Source of the DNA: an uncultured Microbulbifer sp.
GTDB taxonomy: Bacteria > Pseudomonadota > Gammaproteobacteria > Pseudomonadales > Cellvibrionaceae
NCBI RefSeq assembly: GCF_947504145.1
Contig: NZ_CANNGQ010000001.1
Coordinates: 744,001 to 808,000, forward strand
Direction of reading: 5' to 3'
DNA: 64,000 nucleotides
Shown here: piece by piece, positions 17,579 through 26,605 of the stretch
How the letters are laid out: each line of letters starts with the position of its first letter
How positions within the stretch are numbered: the stretch's first letter is position 1
Notes under the pieces: model-generated
Told to the model about the DNA's origin: nothing
Seen by the model: only the letters and a program-made list of their open reading frames with translations
Databases searched by the model: none
Position numbers and translations under genes: made by a program

Positions 17579-18361
17579 GTGGCTGACCGCAATTTCGACG
17601 ATCTTGCCGAGCGCTTCCGGAAAAGGATTTATGGCGGGCTGAAGGGCGATATCCGCCTGGCGATATTGAACCGGGACCTTGCCCCGGTTCTTGGGGCGGC
17701 ACAGTCGTCGAGTCTTACCGTGGTGGATGCCGGCGGCGGGCAGGGGCAGTTTGCTCTGAACCTGGCGGCTGCCGGGCACGAGTTATGGATTACGGATATT
17801 TCCGCCGGGATGTTGCAGCTTGCTCAGGAGCAGGCGGTAGCGCGCGGACTTGAAAGCAGGGTGCAAACCCTTCAATTACCACTCCAGGCACTGAGTGCTG
17901 ACGCCCGCACTTCCGCCGCAGATCTGCTGCTATGCCACGCTGTACTGGAGTGGTTGGAACACCCCCAGCAGGCGCTGGTACACCTGGCCGAGTGCCTTGT
18001 GCCCGGCGGTTATCTTTCCCTTACCTTCTACAATCGCCGCGCGCTGGAGTTCCGTCTGCTGCAGCGCGGCAGCCTGCGCCAGCTGGATCGCAACCACGAG
18101 AGTGGGAACTGGGGTGGACATCCCGGTAGCCTGACGCCGCAAAACCCTCTGCTGCCAGAAGATGTAATGGGGTGGGTAGAGCAAGCGGGTCTGTCGCTGG
18201 TGGCGCACAGTGGCATTCGTTGTTTCCACGATTTCATGACGCCGGAAATGCGCGACAAGTTGCCGCCGGAGGCGATAGTGGAAAAGGAGCTGGCGTACTC
18301 ACGGATCGATCCCTACCGCCAGCTGGCTCGCTATGTCCATCTGTTGTGCCGGCGAGCCTGA
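17579..18361 (+). CDS. cmoM: tRNA 5-carboxymethoxyuridine methyltransferase CmoM
   Basis: 260 residues. The N-terminus ADRNFDDLAERFRKRIYGGLKGDIRLAIL is the CmoM signature (shown in part as RIYGGLKGDIRLAIL). The SAM motif is TVVDAGGGQGQFALNLA. CmoM methylates cmo5U34 in certain tRNAs to the methyl ester mcmo5U, completing the pathway begun by CmoA and CmoB encoded just upstream on the other strand. GTG 17579 is chosen because the E. coli protein begins MQDRNFDD; GTG 17570 is three codons earlier. Neither has a clear ribosome-binding site. It ends six bases from the convergent J-domain gene. Confidence 0.9.
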   Translation: MADRNFDDLAERFRKRIYGGLKGDIRLAILNRDLAPVLGAAQSSSLTVVDAGGGQGQFALNLAAAGHELWITDISAGMLQLAQEQAVARGLESRVQTLQLPLQALSADARTSAADLLLCHAVLEWLEHPQQALVHLAECLVPGGYLSLTFYNRRALEFRLLQRGSLRQLDRNHESGNWGGHPGSLTPQNPLLPEDVMGWVEQAGLSLVAHSGIRCFHDFMTPEMRDKLPPEAIVEKELAYSRIDPYRQLARYVHLLCRRA

Positions 18362-18367
18362 AGGGAT

Positions 18368-18898
18368 TTACTGCTCCAGCTGCTTCAGCAGCAGCGCCTT
18401 GGCGGCATTGATACGAGAGGCGAGATAATCGTTGCCACCGCGGTCCGGGTGGAATTTCTGGATCAGTTTGCGATGGGCGCCGATGATCTCACCTTTGGTG
18501 GCGCTGGCGGAAACACTCAATATCTTGCGTGCCTCGGCCACGGTGAGTTGTGGTTCACTGGGGCGCTGGGCTGTACGTTCCTCGCCCTGGCTCGTTTTTC
18601 CAGACTGTTTGGCCTGCTCTTTTTCGGCTTTCGCTCGCGCATGTTTGGCGATCAGTGGCGTGATCCACGGCAGGTGTCGGCCAAAGGTTCTCCACAGGCG
18701 ATTGAGGACGGGGAGTACCACAGCCACTGCCGCGCCCACCCAGTGCAGACGTCCGGTAATGGCTAAAAGTACGGCGGCCAGTGCAAGGGCAATCAGCACG
18801 TACTGGAGGATAAGCTTGCGCCGACGTTCTGGCGGGGTGTATTTGAATTGTTGAATCGCCAGCCAGACAAAAATGCCTACGGCAATCAGTAAAATCAT
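18368..18898 (-). CDS. Membrane-anchored J-domain protein (Tim14-like)
   Basis: 176 residues from ATG 18898; a TTG at 18907 with GGGAG ten bases upstream is the alternative. Two N-terminal membrane segments (ILLIAVGIFVWLAIQQF and LILQYVLIALALAAVLLAIT), then a third hydrophobic stretch, a charged Lys/Glu/Gln linker and a C-terminal J domain with HPD at residues 150-152 (IQKFHPDRGGNDYLASRINAAK). The layout matches Tim14/Pam18-like co-chaperones that recruit DnaK to the membrane. Its client is unknown. It is convergent with cmoM and precedes no partner gene. Confidence 0.85.
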   Translation of the reverse strand: MILLIAVGIFVWLAIQQFKYTPPERRRKLILQYVLIALALAAVLLAITGRLHWVGAAVAVVLPVLNRLWRTFGRHLPWITPLIAKHARAKAEKEQAKQSGKTSQGEERTAQRPSEPQLTVAEARKILSVSASATKGEIIGAHRKLIQKFHPDRGGNDYLASRINAAKALLLKQLEQ

Positions 18899-18947
18899 GC
18901 GGCCCAAGGTGTGCTGCTCCCGGGTGAAATATTGAGCCGCAAGCGTA

Positions 18948-20213
18948 TCAGATGTCGATCCGAATGCCGATGGCGTTGAAACTGTCGAACTCGGGCGCTG
19001 CTACGACATTGCTGCCGTCGAAGGCATTTTCAAAGTAAATACGCACACGTTCGTTCCACCGGTACTGGAATCCCAGGTAGTACTGTTCGAGCCGGTACTT
19101 GTCGGCTTCGACCAGTGCCGCATCAAACTCGGGGTCGTCAGATACCAGCAGGTTGTGTCCGCCGTAAAACGAATAGCAGTTGTCGCGTCCCCAGGTGTAG
19201 CTGAGAAAAGACTCGGAGCCTTTGGCGTCGAAAAAGTTGGTGATGCCCACGACAGAGCCGGCTGGTGCCAGCTGGTTGTTCTGAGAGCGCTGGAATACGG
19301 CGGCCCCGTAAAAACCCTTGGCAAACGCCTCCTGTCCGTAATAGATGCCCACCGCCGTGGCCCAGTCGTTGCTGCTGGAATTGAATGCGATGTCGTCGCG
19401 AATCAGCCGGCGCTCGCCATTGCTGGTGTCGAAGACCAGACCATTCTGGGTGGCGATGTCCAGCTTCACCCGGTTATACGCTGCACCGAGAAACAGACCA
19501 TCCCCGATGTCTGCCCGGTAGACAGCGGCAATGCCCTCGCTGATACCGTACTCACAGTCACCTGGTGGGCACTCCATTATCGTATTGGGGCCAGCGAAAT
19601 CGTCGATACTGATTTCAAGGTCGGCGACGTGGGCCGCGTACTGCAACCCGATCTTGAATTCGCCGGCGTTGAACTTCCAGGCTTTGCGCCATGCGAGGGC
19701 GCTGTCAGCACGGCCGGTGCCTGCAGCACCTCCATCGCTGTTCAGTCCGTATGTGCCACTGGCGAGGCCGCCGGATACGTTGTACCAGTCGGTTATATAG
19801 GTGACTTCGTAATACACGCCCCATTGCTTGCCGGCAGAGAACTCTCCCCATTTGGGGTGTTTTGCGAAGGCGTGGCCTTGGCGGAGGAAAAGCGACTGCC
19901 GCTCTTCGCCGGGAGACGCCTGCTGGTCGCCCTGGATCACCAGATCCTGCGCGGCGTTGATAGCTCGTACACCCCATTCGAGATTGAACCCGGTGTCCCA
20001 CTCGTCATAGGCAGGCACATTGAGCCCAAAGCGGATACGGGATGCACCGTCCTGCATCGTGGTGTCGCCAAAAGTATTCACCATGTGCGCGGTGAAGTAG
20101 CCCTCCATATACAGGGTGACCTGGTTGGACTGGTATATGGGTACCGCGTTCGCAGTGGATATCGCAGTGATAGTGGAGGCTGCCAAGAGTGCCGTGCGGA
20201 TATTTTTTTTCAT
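18948..20213 (-). CDS. Outer-membrane porin (gammaproteobacterial type)
   Basis: 421 residues. The signal peptide MKKNIRTALLAASTITAISTANA is cleaved before VPIYQ. The mature chain has alternating aromatic/glycine beta-strands (VTLYMEGYFTAHM, GFNLEWGVRAI, FSAGKQWGVYYEVTYITDWYN) and a last strand FNAIGIRIDI. GRWG-like and GKQWGVYY stretches near 140-160 are typical of porin strands flanking loop 3. It ends in Ile rather than the usual Phe, which is mildly unusual for BAM recognition. The start at 20213 is chosen for the signal peptide; the 42 codons upstream are not protein-like. Its 292-bp upstream region is shared with the divergent methyltransferase gene. Confidence 0.85.
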   Translation of the reverse strand: MKKNIRTALLAASTITAISTANAVPIYQSNQVTLYMEGYFTAHMVNTFGDTTMQDGASRIRFGLNVPAYDEWDTGFNLEWGVRAINAAQDLVIQGDQQASPGEERQSLFLRQGHAFAKHPKWGEFSAGKQWGVYYEVTYITDWYNVSGGLASGTYGLNSDGGAAGTGRADSALAWRKAWKFNAGEFKIGLQYAAHVADLEISIDDFAGPNTIMECPPGDCEYGISEGIAAVYRADIGDGLFLGAAYNRVKLDIATQNGLVFDTSNGERRLIRDDIAFNSSSNDWATAVGIYYGQEAFAKGFYGAAVFQRSQNNQLAPAGSVVGITNFFDAKGSESFLSYTWGRDNCYSFYGGHNLLVSDDPEFDAALVEADKYRLEQYYLGFQYRWNERVRIYFENAFDGSNVVAAPEFDSFNAIGIRIDI

Positions 20214-20505
20214 GCTGTACTCTCGCCTACAAGATCGGTTCAACTGGGCGGAAATGTCGCAAGCGGTTGCCGAAGCCGGCAGCGGCTCTTTTGCAAAAGT
20301 AGACCAGATGCCTGAAGAGGTTCGGCAGAATGGGTACACTTCGCAGAAATGGCAGCCACTGCATTAATTTTGTGGAAGCTGCCGCAACCTGCTTTTTCCA
20401 ATTGGATTTAAAGGCGGGTTGAAATTTACGTACGGGGCGCCATGCTTTTCCCAGTTCGTTACAGCGTTGTGAATACCAATTCTCAGAAACCATTAGGGGA
20501 ACACT

Positions 20506-21123
20506 TTGGTAGAAAGTCATTCTCTCAGCCGTCAGATGTTTGGATTGACCGTGCGCAAAAATGCGCACCCGGATATGCGCCGGCTGCGGCGCGAAGCCGG
20601 TGATGCAAGCCTGCACGGCAACAAATTCTGGAAGAGCTCCTGCCTGACCATGGATTACCTGAAAAAACACCCGCTGAAAAAAGGCGCGCGGGTCCTGGAT
20701 CTCGGTTGCGGCTGGGGGCTGGGGGGGATCTTCTGTGCGAAGGAATTCGGCGCGAAAGTGACCTCACTGGATGCAGACCCCAGTGTTTTTCCTTTTGCGG
20801 AATACCATGCAGAACTGAACAATGTAAGCATCACCACCTGGAAGTGCCGTTACGAAAAGGTGACAGAGGTTGCACTGACGGAGTTCGATGCGGTGATTGG
20901 CACCGATATCTGTTTCTGGGACAAGCTGCAAGGGCCGCTGTATAACCTGACCCGCCGCGCGATGCGCGCCGGTGTGGGGCGAATAATGCTTGTAGACCCC
21001 GGTCGGCCGCCATTTCGGGAGCTGGCGGAGCGCGCCGAGGAAAAGCTCGACGCGCAGTATTTCGAGTGGCAGACTCAGCGCCCGATGGCGGCCCGCGGTT
21101 GTATTATGCTTGCGGGCGAGTAG
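20506..21123 (+). CDS. Class I SAM-dependent methyltransferase (lysine methyltransferase-like)
   Basis: 205 residues from a TTG start at 20506 with AGGGGA five bases before it. The SAM motif is [44 protein letters not shown] (key part [12 protein letters not shown]), followed by [13 protein letters not shown] in the motif IV position. This resembles the ETFB/METTL20 and Nnt1 type of small protein methyltransferases. The substrate is not evident. msrA starts 77 bp downstream on the same strand and may be co-transcribed. Confidence 0.75.
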   Translation: MVESHSLSRQMFGLTVRKNAHPDMRRLRREAGDASLHGNKFWKSSCLTMDYLKKHPLKKGARVLDLGCGWGLGGIFCAKEFGAKVTSLDADPSVFPFAEYHAELNNVSITTWKCRYEKVTEVALTEFDAVIGTDICFWDKLQGPLYNLTRRAMRAGVGRIMLVDPGRPPFRELAERAEEKLDAQYFEWQTQRPMAARGCIMLAGE

Positions 21124-21155
21124 TCCGTCCGCTGTGGCGCTTGTTTCTTACCGCC

Positions 21156-21192
21156 AAATCCCCGAGCTAAATCCCCAGCCAAATCCAGAGGT
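21156..21192. repeat. Degenerate 12-13-bp triple tandem repeat before msrA
   Basis: AAATCCCCGAGCT, AAATCCCCAGCC and AAATCCAGAGGT follow each other directly; the third copy supplies the msrA ribosome-binding AGAGGT. Confidence 0.6.
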
Positions 21193-21199
21193 AAACCTG

Positions 21200-21829
21200 A
21201 TGCACTTTGAAAAGACCCAGATACCGAGCGCTGAAGAGGCGCTGCCCGGTCGCCCGGATGCGATGCCGATCAGCGGCAAACACTTTGTGTCTGGCCATTC
21301 CATGGTCGCGCCATTTCCCGAGGGGATGGAGCAGGTGATATTCGGCATGGGCTGCTTCTGGGGTGCCGAGCAGCTCTTTTGGGAGATCGAAGGTGTGTAC
21401 GTGACGGCGGTAGGCTATGCCGGCGGGCATACCCTCAACCCCAACTATCGGGAAGTGTGCAGTGGTGGAACCGGGCACGCGGAAGTTGTGCTGGTGGTGT
21501 TTGATCCGGAAAAAGTCCGCTACGAAGAGTTGTTGCGCCGCTTTTGGGAAGAGCACGACCCGACTCAGGGGATGCGCCAGGGCAACGACCTGGGTACCCA
21601 GTATCGCTCCTGTATCTACACGTTTGGCGAGAAGCAGCTCGCACAAGCCCAGGCATCTGAGGGTGACTTTCAGAAAGCGCTGGAAGAGAAAGGGTTTGGG
21701 GCCATCACCACGGAAATTGAACCGGCGCCGACCTTTTTCTACGCCGAAGAAGATCATCAGCAGTATCTGGCCAAGAACCCGGGTGGTTACTGTGGCCTGG
21801 CGGGAACCGGCGCCTGTCTGTTGCGCTGA
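21200..21829 (+). CDS. msrA: Peptide methionine-S-sulfoxide reductase MsrA
   Basis: 209 residues. The catalytic motif is [13 protein letters not shown] (C52). Recycling cysteines lie at the C-terminus ([15 protein letters not shown]198 and C206), so this is the three-cysteine, thioredoxin-recycled class like E. coli MsrA. It reduces methionine-S-sulfoxide in oxidised proteins in the cytoplasm. The ATG at 21200 has AGAGGT upstream. The roughly 40-residue extension before GMGCFWG is normal for the E. coli-type long form. It faces the sulfurtransferase gene convergently. Confidence 0.96.
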   Translation: MHFEKTQIPSAEEALPGRPDAMPISGKHFVSGHSMVAPFPEGMEQVIFGMGCFWGAEQLFWEIEGVYVTAVGYAGGHTLNPNYREVCSGGTGHAEVVLVVFDPEKVRYEELLRRFWEEHDPTQGMRQGNDLGTQYRSCIYTFGEKQLAQAQASEGDFQKALEEKGFGAITTEIEPAPTFFYAEEDHQQYLAKNPGGYCGLAGTGACLLR

Positions 21830-21835
21830 TCCGAT

Positions 21836-21852
21836 GCCCCCCTACTGGGGGC
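21836..21852. terminator. Hairpin between convergent msrA and sulfurtransferase genes
   Basis: GCCCCC-CTACT-GGGGGC, a strong 6-bp GC stem between two convergent genes. No T-tract follows on either strand, so intrinsic termination is uncertain. Confidence 0.4.
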
Positions 21853-21863
21853 GGGTAGCGGGT

Positions 21864-22718
21864 TCAGGCCGATTCGGTGCGCGGATGGAGTATATGCGCG
21901 CACCAGTCACTCCAGCTGCCCGGGTATAGCCGTGCCTCGCGGCCGATCAGGTGCAGGGAGAATAGATTCACACAGGCGGTAACGCCGGACCCGCAGTAAC
22001 ACACAATGTCGTCGTCCGCCGGGATGCTCTGCCAATTTTCACGCAGGGCCGCCACCGGCTGGAGATACCCCTCATCATCCGTGATGGCCTGCCAGGGCTT
22101 GTTGACGGCCCCGGGGATATGTCCCGCAATAGGGTCGATGGGCTCTTCATTTCCCAGAAAACGTTTGGTTTCCCGGGCGTCCACCAGCTGCCAGGGCGGG
22201 TTGTCCAGGCGCGGGTACAGATCGTCGTAGTGTAAGAGTTCATCCGCGATGCCAGAGGCCGTGAAGCTTCCGGTCGCTACCGCCTGTTCCTCACCCTCAG
22301 ATAGCTTGAGTCCGGCGTTTTTCCAGGCCTTGAACCCGCCGTTCAGAATGGCGACGTCGGTGTGCCCGAAATGCCGCAGCAGCCACCAGGCGCGGGCCGC
22401 AAAGGCAAAACGCTGGTCATCGTAAACCACGACCTGGGTATCCGCGGAGATCCCGGCGGTACGAGCGCACTCTGAAAACTGCTTGGCGGAAGGGAAAGGA
22501 TGGCGGCCACCGTAGCGGTCGCATGGCGCCGAGAGATCCCGGTGCAGGCTGGCGTAGCGGGCGCCGGGAATATGCGCTTTGAGGTATGCCTGCTCGCCGG
22601 CCGTGGTATCGGCCAGGTCGTAGCGGCAGTCGAGAATGACCAGTTGACCACTTCCCTGATTTTGTCGATCAAGAAGCTCGGCCAGCTCGGTAACTTCAAT
22701 CACACCCTGATAAGTCAT
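21864..22718 (-). CDS. sseA: 3-mercaptopyruvate/thiosulfate sulfurtransferase
   Basis: 284 residues with two rhodanese domains. The active-site loop of the second is CGSGVTAC (nucleophile C242). CGSGVTA is the mercaptopyruvate-sulfurtransferase version; thiosulfate enzymes usually have CRKGVTA, so SseA-type specificity is likely. The first domain begins VIEVTELAELL and carries IPGARYASLHRDLS with YGGRHPFPS. It transfers sulfane sulfur to thiols or cyanide in the cytoplasm. Located between msrA and a hydrolase gene; the hydrolase gene (22783-24486) is upstream on the same strand at 64 bp. Confidence 0.92.
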   Translation of the reverse strand: MTYQGVIEVTELAELLDRQNQGSGQLVILDCRYDLADTTAGEQAYLKAHIPGARYASLHRDLSAPCDRYGGRHPFPSAKQFSECARTAGISADTQVVVYDDQRFAFAARAWWLLRHFGHTDVAILNGGFKAWKNAGLKLSEGEEQAVATGSFTASGIADELLHYDDLYPRLDNPPWQLVDARETKRFLGNEEPIDPIAGHIPGAVNKPWQAITDDEGYLQPVAALRENWQSIPADDDIVCYCGSGVTACVNLFSLHLIGREARLYPGSWSDWCAHILHPRTESA

Positions 22719-22782
22719 AGCTACTGCGTTTTATAGTCGTTATGGGCTCCAAATTAAGCCCCGTGAACGAATTTGTCCAGCG

Positions 22783-24486
22783 TCAGTGCGATTCTGAATA
22801 GCGGTTGCCCGCCGGGACTTTGCGGTTGCGCTGCGACTCATCTTCCGCTGCTCCCCGCACCGCTTCATCTGGCGCGTCGGCGGGAGTCTCGTTTTCCCGC
22901 TGTGCCTCCAGTTCTGCGATCTTTTTCTCGAGCTCTGCCATGCGCGCCAGTTCCTCTTTGCGGCAGCTGGCGGCCATGTCAGTGACTGGTTGTTCCGGGG
23001 CGTCGAGGAAACTTGCGGCGGCCTGCTCGGCGCAATCGCTGGCAGAGATGACGTCGTGGGCCAGTTTCGGGAAGAGTACCCATTGGTGGTTCGGGAGTTT
23101 CTTGCGCGCCTTGTCGGCGTCTTTGGCGGAGAGTACCGGGTCCAGCGCACCGTGCATGACGAGGGTGGGAACCTGTGTTTTGATCGCGCGGGATTCCAAC
23201 AGCGAGGCGGAGGGGATGGCCCAGATACGGCACTGCACCTGCATCATGTCGATATCCGAGCGCACGGAGCCCCCGAGGATGCCGCTGTTGGCCGCGGAGT
23301 GCCGTGCCTGGTCAAAATCGACAAAAGGGGCTTCTTCATAGCAGAAATGGCTGATGCCCGCGGCGTCGCCAAAGTTCGGGTCCAGTACCAGCCCCATAAA
23401 GCTGGCGATGGAGGGTTTCAGCAGTCCCGCCTGCTGTGATTCCAGCTCTTCGATAATCGCGGGGAATTCATTGTAGAAGTGCTCGTTGTACAGGGCCTGA
23501 AACAGTACCCGCAGCAGGCGCTGGCCGGTGAGCACAAAAGGGTACTGCTTGCCCGGGTGGACATTACTGGTCTCGACGGTGAGTGGGCTCTCGTCGAGTT
23601 GATCCACCAGGCTTTCCAGGCGTCGCTTCAGGTCCGGGTACTGCTTGTTGCAGGTCTTGTCGTCACTGCAGTAATCCAGCCCCCGCTGATAAGCGTCGAT
23701 GACGTCTTCCGGCAGCTGCTGGGTGTAGATGATGTCCGGGAATACGGCGCTGTTCAGCACCATTGCGCGCACGGACTGTGGGAAGTCCCGTGCGATGGTC
23801 AGTGCGTAACGGCTGGCGTAGGACACCCCGTACAGGTTGAGCTGGGGAACACCTAACGCCTGGCGTAGCGCTTCCACATCCCGGGCCACGGTGGCGCTGT
23901 TGTAGTAGGCCAAATCGGCCGTTTCGCTCAGACGGCTATAGCAGCGCTCGATGCTGTAGGTGAATACACGGGACTCTTCATCGGTACTGAGGTTGCGGGT
24001 AAATGCGAGGTTCGCGTCTTTGATGAATTCGTCGCAGGCGAGTTTGGGGCTGGCCATGCCGGTGCCGCGGGGGTCGATAATGATCAGGTCGCGGCCGTCT
24101 TCCACGGTCATGCCGGCGTAATTGGCCCATAGCCATTCGCTGGCATTTTCCGGTTCAAGCCCCATGCTGGCCCCGGGGCCACCCGCACCCAGGTGGAGGA
24201 GGGGTTCTTTGTCCGGGTCGTTGATCTCGGCAAAAAAGCGTACCACCGGGAACTGGATTTTCCGCCCCGCCGGTTTGTCGTGGTTTTCCGGCACTTCCAT
24301 CATATAGCACTGGGTGGTGGGCCAGTCGGGCTCGGAATCAAACCAGCAGGGTTTGGCGATCAGGCGATGGGGAGAGGGCGCTTGCGGCGTATCTTCCCGG
24401 GTGCATCCAGCGGCGATCAGTGCGATCACAATTATCAGGAACAGGCGCCAGACGCCGGTGTGAAGATCAAAAATACGTGGTGGCAT
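22783..24486 (-). CDS. Alpha/beta-hydrolase lipoprotein, TAP-like (peptidase S33 related)
   Basis: 567 residues. The signal peptide has the lipobox IAAGC (C28), so it is exported as a lipoprotein. The oxyanion region LLHLGAGGPGASMG and IIIDPRGTGMASP lead to the nucleophile elbow LYGVSYASRYAL (S222). The acid is in MHGALDPVLS and the histidine in FPKLAHDVIS. The TAP-like C-terminal domain is present, then a coiled coil (ELARMAELEKKIAELEAQRE) and a charged tail unusual for the family. It probably hydrolyses short peptides or amides in the periplasm; the substrate is unknown. Confidence 0.88.
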   Translation of the reverse strand: MPPRIFDLHTGVWRLFLIIVIALIAAGCTREDTPQAPSPHRLIAKPCWFDSEPDWPTTQCYMMEVPENHDKPAGRKIQFPVVRFFAEINDPDKEPLLHLGAGGPGASMGLEPENASEWLWANYAGMTVEDGRDLIIIDPRGTGMASPKLACDEFIKDANLAFTRNLSTDEESRVFTYSIERCYSRLSETADLAYYNSATVARDVEALRQALGVPQLNLYGVSYASRYALTIARDFPQSVRAMVLNSAVFPDIIYTQQLPEDVIDAYQRGLDYCSDDKTCNKQYPDLKRRLESLVDQLDESPLTVETSNVHPGKQYPFVLTGQRLLRVLFQALYNEHFYNEFPAIIEELESQQAGLLKPSIASFMGLVLDPNFGDAAGISHFCYEEAPFVDFDQARHSAANSGILGGSVRSDIDMMQVQCRIWAIPSASLLESRAIKTQVPTLVMHGALDPVLSAKDADKARKKLPNHQWVLFPKLAHDVISASDCAEQAAASFLDAPEQPVTDMAASCRKEELARMAELEKKIAELEAQRENETPADAPDEAVRGAAEDESQRNRKVPAGNRYSESH

Positions 24487-24522
24487 AGTTGTGTGTCTGC
24501 AGTTGAATCCTGGCCGCTGGTG

Positions 24523-25143
24523 TTACTGTTCGGGGCGGATGCGCGCAATGGGCGCAGAGAGGTTCCAGCGCAGGGCTGCAAGCCGTATCCCGAGGGTCAC
24601 CAGTACCGCGACGGCTACCACGGCTTCACCGGGTAGCGCTTGAATGTCGTCCAGTATCACCAGTGTGGCGCCGCCGCTCAAGGCCGCCGTGGCATAAATC
24701 TCGCGGCGCAGGAGTAGGGGAATGTCACCGCACAGGATGTCACGTATCAGACCGCCAAAGGTGCCGGTCATGACACCCATGACGATGGCGATGGCGGGTG
24801 TGTGCCCGAGGTCGAGGACTTTCTGGGTACCAATGACGACAAACACGGCCAGACCAGCGGCGTCGGCGATCATCAGCAGGCGCATGGGTACCTGCAGGTA
24901 GCGAATAAGATAGAAACTGATGACGCCGGTGAGGACGGCAATCCAGAGGTAGTAGCTTTCGGATATCCAGAAGACGGGGACATTGAGGATCATATCCCGC
25001 AGGGTGCCGCCGCCGGTGGCGGTGACGCAGGCCAGTACTACGGCACCAAACAGATCCATCTGTTTGTGGCCAGCAGCGAGCACGCCGGTAAAGGCAAAAA
25101 CCACGATGCCGATCAGGTCGCACCAGTGCAGAAGTTGTTCCAT
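24523..25143 (-). CDS. TRIC/UPF0126-family membrane channel (YicG-like)
   Basis: 206 residues with seven predicted membrane segments and the twofold internal repeat of this family. Diagnostic glycine-rich motifs are CVTATGGGTLRDMIL in the first half and GVMTGTFGGLIRDILCGDIPLLLR in the second. Prokaryotic TRIC channels conduct monovalent cations; YicG itself has been linked to glycine export-type phenotypes, which I cannot test here. It lies downstream of gcdH on the same strand with a hairpin between them. Confidence 0.92.
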   Translation of the reverse strand: MEQLLHWCDLIGIVVFAFTGVLAAGHKQMDLFGAVVLACVTATGGGTLRDMILNVPVFWISESYYLWIAVLTGVISFYLIRYLQVPMRLLMIADAAGLAVFVVIGTQKVLDLGHTPAIAIVMGVMTGTFGGLIRDILCGDIPLLLRREIYATAALSGGATLVILDDIQALPGEAVVAVAVLVTLGIRLAALRWNLSAPIARIRPEQ

Positions 25144-25186
25144 GGATTCCCGTTTGCCACCGTGATTGCGCAGAGCCGGGAATTAT

Positions 25187-25204
25187 GGAGCCCCGTGGGG
25201 CTCC
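25187..25204 (-). terminator. Hairpin between gcdH and the TRIC-family gene
   Basis: Perfect 8-bp inverted repeat GGAGCCCC-GT-GGGGCTCC. On the minus strand it follows the gcdH stop and is trailed by ATAATT, a poor T-tract, so it may be an attenuator or weak terminator. Confidence 0.45.
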
Positions 25205-25219
25205 GGCACAACTGAAGGC

Positions 25220-26407
25220 TTAGAAAAAGGCCTGCAACCCGGTCTGCGCCCGCCCCATGATCAGCGCGTGAACGTCGTGGGTGCCTTCGTAGGTGTTGAC
25301 CGCTTCCAGGTTCATCACATGGCGGATTACGTGGAATTCGTCGGCAATGCCGTTGCCGCCATGCATATCCCGCGCAACCCGTGCGATATCCAGGGCCTTG
25401 CCGCAGTTGTTGCGCTTGACCAGCGAGATCATGGTGGGGTCGAAGTGGCTTTTCTGTTCGTCCATCAGACGACCAACACGCAGTGAACCCTGCAGGCCGA
25501 GGGTGATTTCGGTCTGCATGTCGGCGAGCTTTTTCTGGAACAGTTGGGTTTGCGCCAGGGGCTTGTTGAACTGTTTACGGTCCAGGCCGTATTGGCGGGC
25601 GGCGTGCCAGCAGTACTCTGCGGCACCCATCGCACCCCAGGAAATGCCGTAGCGGGCGCGGTTCAGGCAACCGAAGGGGCCGCGCAGTCCTTTGATGTCC
25701 GGGAAGCGGTTTTCTTCCGGGACAAACACGTTGTCCATTACGATTTCGCCAGTAATGGACGCACGCAGGGAGAACTTGCCTTCGATTTTGGGGGCGCTGA
25801 GGCCTTCCATACCCTTTTCCAGTACGAAGCCGCGGATGTCGCCTTCGTCATCTTTACCCCACACCACGAACACATCGGCGATGGGGCTGTTGGTAATCCA
25901 CATTTTTGCACCGCTGAGGCGGTAGCCACCGTCGACTTTCTTGGCCCGGGTTTTCATACCGCCGGGGTCGGAGCCGGCATCTGGCTCGGTCAGGCCGAAG
26001 CAGCCGACCCATTCGCCGCTGGCGAGCTTGGGCAGGTATTTCTGCTTCTGCGCTTCGCTGCCGTAGGCATAGATGGGGTGCATTACCAGGCTGGATTGCA
26101 CGCTCATGGCGGAGCGGTAGCCCGAGTCCACGCGCTCCACCTCGCGGGCCACCAGGCCGTAGGAGACGTAGTTGAGGCCCGCGCAGTCATAGCCTTCGAT
26201 GGTGGAGCCCAGCAGGCCCAGTTGGCCCATTTCCTCCATGATTTCCCGGTGGAATATCTCATGGCGGTTGGCTTCAAGTACCCGCGGCATCAGTTTGGAC
26301 TGGCAGTATTCCCGGGCGGTGTCGCGGATCATCCGCTCTTCGTCGCTTAGCTGGCGGTCCAGCAGGAGGATGTCGTCCCAGTGCGCCAAAGGCTGGTTTT
26401 TGCTCAT
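25220..26407 (-). CDS. gcdH: Glutaryl-CoA dehydrogenase (acyl-CoA dehydrogenase family)
   Basis: 395 residues, the size of bacterial GcdH. Markers are [24 protein letters not shown] at the N-terminus (in part), [39 protein letters not shown] and [14 protein letters not shown]. The catalytic base is in [15 protein letters not shown] (E374). GcdH is an FAD enzyme that oxidises and decarboxylates glutaryl-CoA to crotonyl-CoA in lysine and tryptophan breakdown. The electron acceptor ETF is not encoded here. A CoA transferase gene at 39805, of the family paired with GcdH in pseudomonads, has a similar palindrome upstream. Confidence 0.93.
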   Translation of the reverse strand: MSKNQPLAHWDDILLLDRQLSDEERMIRDTAREYCQSKLMPRVLEANRHEIFHREIMEEMGQLGLLGSTIEGYDCAGLNYVSYGLVAREVERVDSGYRSAMSVQSSLVMHPIYAYGSEAQKQKYLPKLASGEWVGCFGLTEPDAGSDPGGMKTRAKKVDGGYRLSGAKMWITNSPIADVFVVWGKDDEGDIRGFVLEKGMEGLSAPKIEGKFSLRASITGEIVMDNVFVPEENRFPDIKGLRGPFGCLNRARYGISWGAMGAAEYCWHAARQYGLDRKQFNKPLAQTQLFQKKLADMQTEITLGLQGSLRVGRLMDEQKSHFDPTMISLVKRNNCGKALDIARVARDMHGGNGIADEFHVIRHVMNLEAVNTYEGTHDVHALIMGRAQTGLQAFF

Positions 26408-26473
26408 GGTTTGGTCCGTGCGAATTAGGTGGATCTTGTGGTCATGATAGCGGACAAGGCCGGCGAGTTCACT

Positions 26474-26487
26474 AATGTGATCACATT
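26474..26487. promoter_or_regulatory. Perfect palindrome, candidate operator of gcdH
   Basis: AATGTGATCACATT is a perfect 14-bp palindrome 67 bp upstream of the gcdH start and 119 bp upstream of the divergent RND operon. It matches 12 of 14 positions of ATTGTGATCACGTT at 39740-39753, upstream of the CoA transferase gene. The half-site spacing is shorter than that of CRP (TGTGA-N6-TCACA). Confidence 0.5.
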
Positions 26488-26605
26488 TTTTGATGGCGAT
26501 GTCTGTGGAGTTCGCTCGGGGCAGGTAAACATAAGTAAATCACCTTGGCCGCTGTGATAGAAATTTCGATAATGAAAATAAATTACATTCGATCAGATTT
26601 GTTTT

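Noticed and set aside
19155-20315. 386-codon frame opposite the porin gene
   Set aside because: The porin has a signal peptide and beta-strand pattern; the opposing frame has neither and runs past the porin start.
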